From: Capnocytophaga stomatis
GTDB taxonomy: Bacteria; Bacteroidota; Bacteroidia; Flavobacteriales; Flavobacteriaceae
Assembly: GCF_002302635.1 (NCBI RefSeq)
Contig: NZ_CP022387.1
Span: 992,001-1,056,000, forward strand
DNA length: 64,000 nucleotides
Direction: 5' to 3'
Shown: piece by piece, positions 55,007 to 63,322 of the stretch
How the letters are laid out: every line of letters starts with the position of its first letter
Numbering within the stretch: the stretch's first letter is position 1
Program-made: the position numbers and the translations under genes
The notes under the pieces: model-generated
Database searches by the model: none
Seen by the model: the letters and a program-made list of their open reading frames with translations, nothing else
Told to the model about the DNA's origin: nothing

Positions 55007-55365
55007 TGCATAAGAAGAGGTAGACTCAACAAAGAAAATTCCAGAATAACAATAAATATGGAATAGGATAGAATTTATTGGTTTACAGAGAGAGTATTGA
55101 GGCTCTTTTCTTTCAGATTTATGATAAAAGGAGTCTTGTAATACTTTTTACAGATTCAAATTTTTCACAATCTGAAAGAAATAAGAACAGTAACAAGTTA
55201 TTCAGCAAATCAATAAATTCATTTTTGATAAGAATATCAATAATTCCAAAAAAGCATAACATAAAATTGTATTGAAGGACTGACAGAAGCATAATGTGTA
55301 GTGATATAAAATTATTTAAAAGAGACAATTACTTAAAAAAAGTAATTTCATAAAAATAAATTATT
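55007..55365 (+). other. Gene-free gap between GT2 block and sugar-activation genes
   Basis: About 360 bases, very AT-rich. I see no gene in it: short frames on both strands (for example the minus strand of 55119-55328, hydrophobic) lack family features. AATTACTT (55327-55334) and AAGTAATT (55340-55347) form an 8-bp hairpin just before the TTG start at 55366. It marks the boundary between the AT-rich block and the less AT-rich genes downstream, and may be a scar of cassette exchange. Confidence 0.4.
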
Positions 55366-56502
55366 TTGAACAGAAAAAAAATATTTGTTTCGGGATGTTA
55401 CGATATGTTGCATTCGGGACACGTTGCTTTCTTTGAAGAAGCATCGCAATTAGGAGATTTGTATGTAGGCATTGGTTCAGATAAAACCATTCAGGAACTC
55501 AAAGCCAGAAAAACCATCAATCCAGAGCAAGAGCGTTTGTATATGGTAAAAGCATTACGCTTTGTGAAGGATGCTTGGATCAATTCAGGCTCAGGGATTT
55601 TGGATTTTAAAGAGGATATGATGCGGCTAAAACCAGATATTCTTTTTGTTAATGAAGATGGACATTCACCCACCAAGGAAGCTTTGTGCAAAGAGTTAGG
55701 AGTGGAATACTACGTAAGTAAGCGAATTCCACACGGAAATTTGCCTACTCGTAGCACAACGGCCTTACGCAAGGAATGTCTTATTCCCTATCGAATCGAT
55801 TTGGCTGGTGGTTGGCTTGATCAGCCTACGGTATCTAAATTTTGTGCAGGTCCTGTTATAACTATTTGTATTGAACCAGATTATGATTTCAATGACCGCA
55901 GCGGAATGTCTACAAGTACGCGTAAAAAAGCCATTGAGCTTTGGCATACTGATATCCCTGAAGGAGATAGAGAGCATTTAGCCAAGGTTTTGTTTTCATA
56001 TGAAAATTTTCCCGGAGAAGATTATATCAGTGGCTCGCAAGATGCACTCGGAATAGTACTCCCTGGGCTTAACTACTATTGGTACGAAGGAGGTTTTTGG
56101 CCAGAAAAAATTGAGAAAAATTTATCAAGTGATTTACTTTCTTGGATTGAAGAACATTTGTATCTGTTGCCTTTACAGCCTCGACATAGTGATCTTCACG
56201 TAACAGAAGGAGCAGATGTTACCCCCGAAAAAGTAAAAAAACTATCCGAGGCAGCACAACAACTCTGGGCATCCTTACTTCAAAAAGACTTAAAAGCCAC
56301 AGGAAAAGCGATGACCACTTCTTTTGATGCACAAGTTGCTTTATATCCCAATATGTTAAATGACGAAATTCGTAAGGAAATTGCTTCTTTACCCGAAACA
56401 GTAGTTGGTTATAAACTCAGTGGTGCAGGAGGAGGAGGTTATTTGGTGGTTTTATCGGATATTCCTATTGAAAAAGCACTAAAAATCAGAATAAGAAGAT
56501 AG
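55366..56502 (+). CDS. Fused nucleotidyltransferase and GHMP sugar kinase
   Basis: 378 residues in two domains. The N-terminal 130 residues are a cytidylyltransferase-type Rossmann domain: KIFVSGCYDMLHSGHVAFFEEASQ with the HxGH site, DILFVNEDGHSPTKEALC and the substrate-binding PTRSTTALRK. From about 135 a GHMP kinase follows: PYRIDLAGGWLDQPTV (motif 1), SGMSTSTRKKAIELW (P-loop motif 2 variant), SGSQDALGIVLPG and KLSGAGGGGYLVVL (motif 3), much like the heptose kinase HddA. The start is TTG at 55366, since no ATG lies in frame before the HSGH motif. It would phosphorylate a free sugar at C1 and activate it with a nucleotide. The neighbouring mutarotase gene starts 6 bases later and suggests a deoxysugar such as rhamnose or fucose. 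Confidence 0.8.
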   Translation: MNRKKIFVSGCYDMLHSGHVAFFEEASQLGDLYVGIGSDKTIQELKARKTINPEQERLYMVKALRFVKDAWINSGSGILDFKEDMMRLKPDILFVNEDGHSPTKEALCKELGVEYYVSKRIPHGNLPTRSTTALRKECLIPYRIDLAGGWLDQPTVSKFCAGPVITICIEPDYDFNDRSGMSTSTRKKAIELWHTDIPEGDREHLAKVLFSYENFPGEDYISGSQDALGIVLPGLNYYWYEGGFWPEKIEKNLSSDLLSWIEEHLYLLPLQPRHSDLHVTEGADVTPEKVKKLSEAAQQLWASLLQKDLKATGKAMTTSFDAQVALYPNMLNDEIRKEIASLPETVVGYKLSGAGGGGYLVVLSDIPIEKALKIRIRR

Positions 56503-56508
56503 TAAATT

Positions 56509-56832
56509 ATGAAACGATTTGGACAAGTTATCAAGGTAAAACCCGAAAAATTAGCTTATTATCGGGAATTGCACGCCAATCCGTGGCAATCTGTTTTGGA
56601 TAAAATTCACGAATGTAATATCCGAAATTATTCCATTTTTTTATTGAATAATGAGCTCCTTTTTGCTTATTTTGAATATATTGGCGAAAATTTTGAGGAA
56701 GATATGCAAAAAATGGCTGCCGACCCCGAAACTCAACGTTGGTGGGCAGAAACCGACCCTTGCCAACAATCTTTGGAACTTAAAGAAGGAGAATGGTGGC
56801 ACACAATGGAACAGGTTTTTTACACAAAATAA
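56509..56832 (+). CDS. L-rhamnose mutarotase (RhaM family)
   Basis: 107 residues, the normal size for a RhaM dimeric alpha-beta barrel. It reads MKRFGQVIKVKPEKLAYYRELHANPWQSVLDKIHECNIRNYSIFLLNNELLFAYFEYIG and then DPETQRWWAETDPCQQSLE, with the histidine (His22) and tryptophan pair used by the family. It interconverts the alpha and beta anomers of L-rhamnose or a similar sugar. It sits 6 bases after the kinase fusion and 9 bases before rmlA, so it is clearly co-transcribed. A mutarotase is useful only if free sugar is taken up or released, which fits salvage. Confidence 0.88.
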   Translation: MKRFGQVIKVKPEKLAYYRELHANPWQSVLDKIHECNIRNYSIFLLNNELLFAYFEYIGENFEEDMQKMAADPETQRWWAETDPCQQSLELKEGEWWHTMEQVFYTK

Positions 56833-56841
56833 TTAAATACT

Positions 56842-57714
56842 ATGAAAGGAATTATTCTTTCAGGAGGCTCAGGAACAAGGCTTTACCCTATCACGAAAGG
56901 TGTTTCGAAGCAGTTACTCCCCATTTATGACAAACCGATGATTTACTATCCGCTCTCGGTGTTGATGTTAGCAGGCATTCGGGAGATTTTGGTAATTTCC
57001 ACTCCACAAGACTTGCCTGGTTTTCAGCGACTTTTAGGAGACGGAAGCGATTACGGAATTTCCATTTCCTATGCCGAACAGCCCTCACCCGACGGACTGG
57101 CACAAGCCTTCATAATTGGAGAGCAATTCATTGGAAATGAAGATGTTTGCTTGGTTTTGGGCGATAACATTTTTTACGGACAAAGTTTCACCAAAATGCT
57201 TCTGCAATCTGTGGAAACTGCCCAGAAAGACCGTAAAGCAACCGTTTTCGGTTATTGGGTAAAAGACCCTGAACGTTACGGAGTTGCCGAATTTGACGCA
57301 GAAGGAAACGTACTTTCCATCGAAGAAAAACCCGAAAATCCCAAGTCCCACTATGCCGTTGTTGGGCTGTATTTCTATCCGAATAAAGTAGTAAAAGTAG
57401 CTAAAAGCATCAAGCCTTCGGCACGCGGGGAATTGGAAATTACCACTGTAAATCAGGAGTTTTTGAAAGATAATGAACTGAAAGTCCAATTATTAGGACG
57501 AGGATTTGCGTGGCTTGATACAGGTACACACGACTCTCTTTCTGAGGCTTCTAACTTTGTGGAAACCATCGAAAAACGTCAAGGACTTAAAATATCCTGC
57601 TTGGAAGAAATCGCTTACAAAAAAGGCTGGATTTCAGCAGAAAAAATCAGAGAATTAGCTCAACCGATGCTTAAAAACCAATACGGACAATACTTAATTG
57701 ATTTATTGAAATAA
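56842..57714 (+). CDS. rmlA: Glucose-1-phosphate thymidylyltransferase
   Basis: First step of dTDP-L-rhamnose synthesis: dTTP plus glucose 1-phosphate. 290 residues. The nucleotide motif [39 protein letters not shown] is complete. [61 protein letters not shown] and [12 protein letters not shown] all match the family. It is followed by an ATPase gene with its own promoter instead of directly by rmlB, C or D. Confidence 0.97.
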   Translation: MKGIILSGGSGTRLYPITKGVSKQLLPIYDKPMIYYPLSVLMLAGIREILVISTPQDLPGFQRLLGDGSDYGISISYAEQPSPDGLAQAFIIGEQFIGNEDVCLVLGDNIFYGQSFTKMLLQSVETAQKDRKATVFGYWVKDPERYGVAEFDAEGNVLSIEEKPENPKSHYAVVGLYFYPNKVVKVAKSIKPSARGELEITTVNQEFLKDNELKVQLLGRGFAWLDTGTHDSLSEASNFVETIEKRQGLKISCLEEIAYKKGWISAEKIRELAQPMLKNQYGQYLIDLLK

Positions 57715-57735
57715 TTTTTTATCACCTTTAGGTAA

Positions 57736-57774
57736 CTTACCTTTTGGTAAGATAAAAAGTTCTTTTTACCTTTG
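57736..57774 (+). promoter_or_regulatory. Promoter of the ATPase gene with a palindrome over its minus-33 box
   Basis: TACCTTTG (57767-57774) is a full minus-7 match and TTG (57744-57746) lies 20 bases upstream as minus-33. CTTACC-TTTT-GGTAAG (57736-57751) is a perfect 6-bp dyad across that element, a possible operator. The leader to the ATG at 57790 is short, about 10 bases. Confidence 0.6.
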
Positions 57775-57789
57775 CAAAAAATTTTGGTT

Positions 57790-58941
57790 ATGCAGGAGGT
57801 ACTTACAAACACACCATTTGCATTCGGAACGATTATTCTGAAAACAGATTTTGTCAATCGACAAGAGGAAATAAAATCATTAAGACAACGTTTTTTGTCA
57901 GGGACGAATGTAATCCTGATTTCTCCTCGTAGATGGGGAAAATCTTCTTTGGTAGAAAAAGTTTCCGAATCATTTCAGAATGATAAAACATTAAAAATAT
58001 GCAAGTTAGACCTTTTTAATATACGTACAGAAGAGGAGTTTTATATCTCTTTCACTAACGCAGTTTTAAAAGCTACTTCTTCACGGTGGGATGATTTTGT
58101 AACAAATGCAAAGCAATTTCTTTCACAATTGTTACCACAAGTTTCATTAGCCTCAAACGATGAAACTTCGTTACAGTTTGGTATCTCGTGGAAAGAATTA
58201 CAGAAAAATCCGGATGATATTTTGAACTTAGCAGAGAATATCGCACAAAAGAAAGGTGTCAAAATTGTGGTTTGTTTTGATGAATTTCAGAACATAGCCT
58301 CTTTTTCAGATAGTTTATCGTTTCAGAAGAAATTAAGAGCTCATTTTCAGCGACATCAGCACGTTTCATATTGCTTTTATGGTAGTAAGCGACATATGCT
58401 GATAGAAGTTTTTACAGATACATCAATGCCTTTTTATAAGTTTGGTGATATTATTTTTTTAGAAAAAATTAACACTAAAGAATGGGTAAATTTCATTAAG
58501 CAACGTTTTGAAGAAACCAACAAACAAATCACAGATAGTCAGGCTAAAAAAATTGTAGAACTTGTTGATAATCACTCATATTATGTGCAGCAATTAGCTC
58601 AACAAGTATGGCTTAGAACAGTACAAAAAAGCAATAAAAAGATTATTGAGAGTACCCATCAAAGCCTGATACAACAACTTAGCTTACTTTTTATAACACT
58701 GACAGAAACCTTGACTAATACTCAGTTAGGATTTTTAAAAGCATTGCTTAATGGAGAGCAAAATTTGAGTTCTAAAAAAGTGATGGACACTTATAAATTG
58801 GGCTCCTCTGCCAATGTGGTCAAGCTAAAAAGAGCTTTAGTAGATAAGGACGTTTTAGATGACGTGGGAGGTGTTTTGACTTTTCAAGACCCGCTGTATC
58901 GAGAGTGGTTAAAAAGATATTATTTTAAATTAAATTTCTGA
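57790..58941 (+). CDS. AAA-type ATPase (ATPase_2 family) inserted among the rml genes
   Basis: 383 residues. It has a STAND-like ATPase core: Walker A ISPRRWGKSSLVEKV, Walker B IVVCFDEFQNIA, a sensor around YCFYGSKRHML, and a lid (VNFIKQRFEETNKQITDSQAKKIVELVDNHSYYVQQLAQQVW). A C-terminal winged helix follows (LGFLKALLNGEQN, YKLGSSANVVKLKRALVDKDVL). Free proteins of this type are common in Bacteroidetes and archaea and are of unknown role. It has its own promoter and lies in the same direction within the operon. The ATG at 57790 is used, since the TTG at 57772 lies in the promoter. No link to rhamnose synthesis is known, so it is probably an insertion. Confidence 0.82.
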   Translation: MQEVLTNTPFAFGTIILKTDFVNRQEEIKSLRQRFLSGTNVILISPRRWGKSSLVEKVSESFQNDKTLKICKLDLFNIRTEEEFYISFTNAVLKATSSRWDDFVTNAKQFLSQLLPQVSLASNDETSLQFGISWKELQKNPDDILNLAENIAQKKGVKIVVCFDEFQNIASFSDSLSFQKKLRAHFQRHQHVSYCFYGSKRHMLIEVFTDTSMPFYKFGDIIFLEKINTKEWVNFIKQRFEETNKQITDSQAKKIVELVDNHSYYVQQLAQQVWLRTVQKSNKKIIESTHQSLIQQLSLLFITLTETLTNTQLGFLKALLNGEQNLSSKKVMDTYKLGSSANVVKLKRALVDKDVLDDVGGVLTFQDPLYREWLKRYYFKLNF

Positions 58942-58954
58942 TTACAAGTAACCT

Positions 58955-59524
58955 ATGAATATTATCCAAACAGAAATAAAAGACGTTATCATCATTGAAC
59001 CGAAAATTTTTGGCGATGAGCGAGGATATTTTTTTGAATCGTTTTCACAGCAAAAGTTTGTAGAACAGATTTGTAATACTACTTTCGTGCAGGATAACGA
59101 GTCAAAATCGCGTTACGGCGTTTTACGCGGGCTTCATTTCCAAAAACCACCTTTTTGTCAGTCAAAATTGGTGCGTGTGGTAGCAGGAAAAGTTTTGGAC
59201 GTAGCGGTCGATATCCGCAAGGGTTCGCCTACTTTTGGCAAGCACGTAGCCGTTGAACTTTCTGCCGAAAACAAGCGACAATTGTTCGTTCCCAGAGGGT
59301 TTGCTCACGGATTTGCCGTGCTAAGCGAGGAAGTCATTTTTCAATATAAATGCGACAATTACTACACTCCCGAAGAAGAAGGAAGCATCCTTTGGAACGA
59401 CCCCGCTATCGGGATTGATTGGAAAATACCTGCCGAAGCCGTTATTCTTTCGCAAAAAGACAAAGAAAGTCCGCTTTTGAAAGACGCTTATCACTTCGAT
59501 TTTAATGTGAATTTGTACGAATAA
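58955..59524 (+). CDS. rmlC: dTDP-4-dehydrorhamnose 3,5-epimerase
   Basis: Third step of dTDP-L-rhamnose synthesis. 189 residues of the cupin fold. FGDERGYFFESFSQQKF, YGVLRGLHFQKPPFCQSKLVRVVAGKVLDVAVDIRKGSPTFGKH (with catalytic His61), LFVPRGFAHGFAVLSEEVIFQYKCDNYYTPEEEGSILWNDPAIGIDW are all family text. It starts 13 bases after the ATPase gene and is followed by rmlD after 16 bases. Confidence 0.97.
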   Translation: MNIIQTEIKDVIIIEPKIFGDERGYFFESFSQQKFVEQICNTTFVQDNESKSRYGVLRGLHFQKPPFCQSKLVRVVAGKVLDVAVDIRKGSPTFGKHVAVELSAENKRQLFVPRGFAHGFAVLSEEVIFQYKCDNYYTPEEEGSILWNDPAIGIDWKIPAEAVILSQKDKESPLLKDAYHFDFNVNLYE

Positions 59525-59540
59525 TTTACAATCTAAAACA

Positions 59541-60383
59541 ATGAAAAACATTTTAGTAACTGGAGCCGGTGGGCAATTAGGTTCTGAAATTCAAAATATT
59601 AAAACCAAAATCGGGAATTATATCTTTACCGATGCTTCGGACTTGGATATTTCTGATTCGCAAGCTGTTTCGGATTTCGTGAGGAAAAACAACACTCAAA
59701 TCATCGTTAATTGTGCGGCATACACCAATGTGGACAAAGCCGAAGACGATGCCCAAACCGCCGACTTAATCAATCACATTGCGGTGCGTAATCTGGCTGA
59801 AATCTGTAAAGAAAACAACATCGTACTTATCCATATATCAACCGATTATGTTTTCGCAGGCGACAAAAACACTCCTTATTCCGAAACCGACCCAACCAAA
59901 GCTTTGGGCGTGTACGGAAAAACCAAATTAGATGGCGAAAAAGCAATCCAAAATGCGGATATTGACCATCTTATTATCCGCACTTCGTGGTTGTACTCGC
60001 TTTCCTTCGGGCATAATTTCGTAAAAACCATCCAACGATTGAGTTCTGAACGAAATGAACTAAAAGTAGTTTTCGACCAGGTCGGGACGCCTACGAATGC
60101 TCGCGATTTAGCTGAATTTATCGTCTATGTCATTGAGAAAGATTTGTTCAAAGGCAAACGCGAGGTGTATCATTTCTCGAATGAAGGCGTGTGTTCGTGG
60201 TTCGACTTCGCAACCGAAATCGTTACTATATCGGGAAGCAGCTGCATTGTAAAACCCTGCTTGTCGAGCGAATTCCCAAGTAAGGTAAAACGTCCAAGTT
60301 ATTCGGTTTTGGACAAATCAAAGCTAAAAAACGATTTTAATTATACAATTTCACATTGGAAAGAGGCTTTGAAAGGGAAATGA
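59541..60383 (+). CDS. rmlD: dTDP-4-dehydrorhamnose reductase
   Basis: Last step of dTDP-L-rhamnose synthesis, NADPH reduction of the 4-keto group. 280 residues. The motifs are ILVTGAGGQLGSEI, NCAAYTNVDKAEDD, STDYVFAGDKNTPYSETDPTKALGVYGKTKLDGEKAI (YxxxK) and IIRTSWLYS. It lies between rmlC and the VOC gene; 47 bases follow before the next start. Confidence 0.96.
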   Translation: MKNILVTGAGGQLGSEIQNIKTKIGNYIFTDASDLDISDSQAVSDFVRKNNTQIIVNCAAYTNVDKAEDDAQTADLINHIAVRNLAEICKENNIVLIHISTDYVFAGDKNTPYSETDPTKALGVYGKTKLDGEKAIQNADIDHLIIRTSWLYSLSFGHNFVKTIQRLSSERNELKVVFDQVGTPTNARDLAEFIVYVIEKDLFKGKREVYHFSNEGVCSWFDFATEIVTISGSSCIVKPCLSSEFPSKVKRPSYSVLDKSKLKNDFNYTISHWKEALKGK

Positions 60384-60430
60384 AATAAAAAGTATAAAGG
60401 ATAAAGTGAAAAGTATAAAAAGAATATAAT

Positions 60431-60814
60431 ATGAAAATAGACCACATAGCTCTTTACGTAAATGACTTGGAGAAGACAAAGGAGTTCTTTGTAAAATATT
60501 TTGATGGAAAATCTAATGAGGAATACCATAATAAAAAAACAAATTTCCGTTCATATTTTATTTCATTCGATGACGGAACACGCCTTGAAATAATGACAAG
60601 ACCTTATATGATTGACAACGAAAAACACTTAACACAAACAGGTTATATTCACATAGCTTTTAGTGTAGGAAGTAAGGAAAAAGTAAATTCGCTTACGGAA
60701 AGACTAAGGATTGACGGATTTGAGATTATAAGCAACCCCAGAACAACAGGAGATGGGTATTACGAAAGTAGCATTATTGGCATAGAAGGAAATCAAATTG
60801 AAGTAACGATTTAA
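60431..60814 (+). CDS. VOC family protein (glyoxalase/bleomycin-resistance fold)
   Basis: 127 residues, one complete VOC domain of two beta-alpha-beta-beta-beta repeats. Likely metal ligands are His5 (MKIDHIALYV), a glutamate in RLEIMT, the histidine in GYIHIAFSV and Glu in NQIEVTI. The group includes glyoxalases, dioxygenases and fosfomycin-resistance proteins; the substrate cannot be predicted. It lies between rmlD and rmlB, starting 47 bases after rmlD. No part in rhamnose synthesis is known, so it is probably an insertion or a passenger. Confidence 0.82.
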   Translation: MKIDHIALYVNDLEKTKEFFVKYFDGKSNEEYHNKKTNFRSYFISFDDGTRLEIMTRPYMIDNEKHLTQTGYIHIAFSVGSKEKVNSLTERLRIDGFEIISNPRTTGDGYYESSIIGIEGNQIEVTI

Positions 60815-60905
60815 ATCTTGTGTGATGATAATGAACTCGTTTATTTCATTGTGAAAAAACATATTAGGAAGCTCTAAGAAAAAAATATAAAAAGGAGGTT
60901 TTTTT

Positions 60906-60967
60906 TGTCAGACTGAGTGTAGTCGAAGTCTTATTATTACAAGACTTCGACTACGCTCAGTCTGACA
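60906..60967 (+). repeat. Palindromic repeat (copy 1) between VOC gene and rmlB
   Basis: Two 27-base arms with one mismatch surround an 8-base centre. The arms read TGTCAGACTGAGTGTAGTCG and its reverse complement. It is one of four copies in this window (others at 62260, 62718 and 62925). It sits in a 331-base gap with no other gene; the rest of the gap shows nothing but AT-rich DNA. The hairpin could end or stabilise transcripts. Confidence 0.9.
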
Positions 60968-61145
60968 ATCAGAACCATTGCCATCTTTTTGAAACACAGC
61001 TAACTTTAAAACAGGAGAGTAACGAATTGAAGAATATTTTAGCTTCAATCTATAATAAAATGAAATTAAAAAAATAGAAATCAATACACATCAAACTAAC
61101 TTGGTACTTGTTAATTGGTTTTTGGTTACTTAAAAAGCACTTTAA

Positions 61146-62204
61146 ATGAAAAAAAATATTTTAATAACAGGCGGAGCTGGATTTATAGGCTCACACGTGG
61201 TTCGGTTGTTTGTAAACAAATATCCTGACTACAGAATCATCAATTTGGATTTACTAACCTATGCCGGAAACTTGGAAAACCTCAAAGATATAGAGAAATC
61301 ACCTAACTACGAGTTCGTAAAGGCTGATATCTGCGACTTTCAGGCTATGAAACAACTCATAGAGAGCAAAAACATCAGCGGAATTATCCATTTGGCAGCA
61401 GAAAGCCACGTAGACCGCAGTATTAAAGACCCTTTTACCTTCGCGAAGACCAATGTTATGGGTACGCTATCACTCCTACAGGCAGCACGTGAGGTTTGGA
61501 ACGGCAATTGGGACGGGAAACTGTTCTACCACGTCTCCACCGATGAGGTTTACGGTGCTTTGCAGATGGACAACACGCTTTTCACCGAAAACACAAAGTA
61601 CGACCCACATTCGCCCTATTCGGCATCGAAAGCCTCGTCCGACCACTTCGTTCGAGCCTATCAAGATACCTACGGACTTCCGACAGTTATCTCCAACTGC
61701 TCCAACAACTACGGAAGCTATCAGTTTCCTGAGAAATTAATCCCATTATTCATCAATAACATTCGGAATAACAAGCCACTACCGGTTTACGGACGTGGCG
61801 AAAATGTGCGAGATTGGCTCTTCGTTGAAGACCACGCCAGAGCAATTGACGTGATATTCCACAAGGGCAAAATTGGCGATACGTACAACATCGGGGGCTT
61901 TAACGAGTGGAAAAACATCGACTTGATACGCGTCATCATCAAGGAAGTAGATAAGCAGCTGGGTCGCCCCGAAGGAACCTCTGAAAAACTCATTACCTTT
62001 GTTACTGACCGAGCAGGACACGACCTTCGCTACGCTATCGATGCCACAAAAATTAAGAATGAGCTCGGCTGGGAGCCTTCCTTACAGTTCGAAGAAGGAA
62101 TTCGCCTCACCGTGAAATGGTATTTGGAAAATCAGGATTGGCTGGATACTATCACCAGTGGCGACTACCAAAAATACTATGACCAGATGTACAAAAACCG
62201 ATAG
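61146..62204 (+). CDS. rmlB: dTDP-glucose 4,6-dehydratase
   Basis: Second step of dTDP-L-rhamnose synthesis. 352 residues, normal length. ILITGGAGFIGSHVVRLF, LAAESHVDRSIKDPFTFAKTNVMGTLSLLQAAREVW, FYHVSTDEVYGAL, SPYSASKASSDHFVRAYQDTYGLPTVISNCSNNYG and PVYGRGENVRDWLFVEDHARAID match the family at every step, including Thr-Asp-Glu and YxxxK. It closes the polysaccharide locus, 942 bases after rmlD, and is followed by the repeat region. Confidence 0.97.
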   Translation: MKKNILITGGAGFIGSHVVRLFVNKYPDYRIINLDLLTYAGNLENLKDIEKSPNYEFVKADICDFQAMKQLIESKNISGIIHLAAESHVDRSIKDPFTFAKTNVMGTLSLLQAAREVWNGNWDGKLFYHVSTDEVYGALQMDNTLFTENTKYDPHSPYSASKASSDHFVRAYQDTYGLPTVISNCSNNYGSYQFPEKLIPLFINNIRNNKPLPVYGRGENVRDWLFVEDHARAIDVIFHKGKIGDTYNIGGFNEWKNIDLIRVIIKEVDKQLGRPEGTSEKLITFVTDRAGHDLRYAIDATKIKNELGWEPSLQFEEGIRLTVKWYLENQDWLDTITSGDYQKYYDQMYKNR

Positions 62205-62259
62205 AGTAACATCTTTCAAAATAAAATGCTATTCGAAAACCTTTTTAACAGAGGTAAAA

Positions 62260-62321
62260 TGTCAGGCTGAGCGTAGTCGAAGCTTTTTACTTGCAGGGCT
62301 TCGATTACGCTCAGCCTGACA
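62260..62321 (+). repeat. Palindromic repeat (copy 2) after rmlB
   Basis: Arms TGTCAGGCTGAGCGTAGTCG... and its reverse complement with a short AT centre, 56 bases past the rmlB stop. Very similar to copy 1. It may serve as the rmlB terminator. Confidence 0.88.
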
Positions 62322-62370
62322 AAACAGCACATACGTATCAAGTTAAATAATAATATCAAAAAAAATAAAA

Positions 62371-62412
62371 AAAGCGACAACTTTCCAAATGGAATAGCTG
62401 TCGCTTCTTTAT
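62371..62412 (+). repeat. Terminator-like hairpin repeat, copy 1 of 5
   Basis: AAGCGACA (62372-62379) pairs with TGTCGCTT (62399-62406), with an inner TTCC/GGAA pair, followed by TTTATTTT. Four further copies with small changes lie at 62621-62659, 62827-62868, 63031-63073 and 63281-63323. Together they form a family of about 40 bases. Confidence 0.85.
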
Positions 62413-62440
62413 TTTCTTAATATTTTCAGAGTAAATAATA

Positions 62441-62659
62441 AATAACATCCCCCTACCCCCTTCAAAGGGGGAATAAAAAACTTATTGAAGATGTATAATT
62501 CTCATAAAATTAAAAAATAAAACTCTTAAATCCTTCTTTTAAGGGGGCAAGGGGGATATAAAACAATAATTCAAAAGCGAATATTTTTCAAATTCGTATA
62601 AAATGGTCAAAAAATATAAAAAAGCGATAACTATCCAAACGGAATGTCTGTCGCTTTTT
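62441..62659 (+). repeat. MITE-like 219-base element, first copy
   Basis: Starts near AACATCCCCCTACCCCC and contains a G-rich mirrored segment (AAGGGGGCAAGGGGGATA). The two ends are inverted copies of each other about 26 bases long, as in a miniature inverted-repeat element. It continues to a terminator-like hairpin. A near-identical copy lies 663 bases downstream. Confidence 0.75.
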
Positions 62660-62717
62660 GTTTTAATACATCTTTCAGGCAGAAATACTATCTGAAAACA
62701 TTTTGACAATACCAGAG

Positions 62718-62778
62718 TGTCAAGCTGAGCGAAGTCGAAGCTTTTACTCACAAGACTTCGACTACGCTCAGCCTGACA
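62718..62778 (+). repeat. Palindromic repeat (copy 3)
   Basis: TGTCAAGCTGAGCGAAGTCG and an inverted partner ending CTCAGCCTGACA. It is the first palindrome of the tandem duplication. Confidence 0.88.
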
Positions 62779-62924
62779 AAGCAGTACATATTTATCAAGT
62801 CAAATAATAAATATCAAAGAAATTATAAAAGCGATAACTATCCAAACGGAATGCTTGTCGCTTTTTGTTTTAATACATCTTTCAAATTAAAATACTATCT
62901 AAAAACATTTTGACAATATCAGAG

Positions 62925-62985
62925 TGTCAAGATGAGCGAAGTCGAAGCTTTTACTTGCAAGGCTTCGACTACGCTCAGCCTGACA
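62925..62985 (+). repeat. Palindromic repeat (copy 4)
   Basis: TGTCAAGATGAGCGAAGTCG with an inverted partner ending CTCAGCCTGACA, offset 207 bases from copy 3. Confidence 0.88.
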
Positions 62986-63103
62986 AAACGGTACATATTT
63001 ATCAAGTCAAATAATAAATATCACAGAAAAAAGAAATCGACAACTATCCCAATGGAATGCTTATCGCTTTTTTGTTTTCTTATAGGTTTCTTATTAAATA
63101 ACA

Positions 63104-63322
63104 AATAACATCCCCCTACCCCCTTCAAAGGGGGAATAAAAAACCTATTGAAGATGTATAATTCTCATAAAATTTAAAAATAAAACTCTTAAATCCCCCT
63201 TTTAAGGGGGCAAGGGGGATATAAAACAATAATTCAAAAGCGAATATTTTTCAAATTCGTATAAAATGGTCAAAAAATATAAAAAAGCGATAACTATCCA
63301 AACGGAATGCTTGTTGCTTTTT
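63104..63322 (+). repeat. MITE-like 219-base element, second copy
   Basis: Aligns to 62441-62659 with a constant offset of 663 bases and only about eight single-base differences that I could see. It ends at the fifth terminator-like hairpin, 26 bases before the end of the chloride-channel gene, which reads toward it. Confidence 0.8.

Larger units (their letters stand above)
62660..63070 (+). repeat. Tandem duplication, unit about 207 bases
   Basis: The unit (a TTTTAATACATCTTTCA stretch, the palindrome, and a terminator-like hairpin) occurs twice in a row. The second copy is offset by 207 bases (62718 versus 62925) with few changes. It lies inside the gene-free region between rmlB and the chloride channel. 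Confidence 0.85.

Noticed and set aside
55119-55328. 69-codon hydrophobic minus-strand frame in the gap after the GT2 genes
   Set aside because: AT-rich DNA yields such frames by chance; no homologous pattern was recognised and no promoter was found.
62539-62751. 70-codon minus-strand frame in the repeat array
   Set aside because: It is made of repeat-element sequence and is broken in the second copy.
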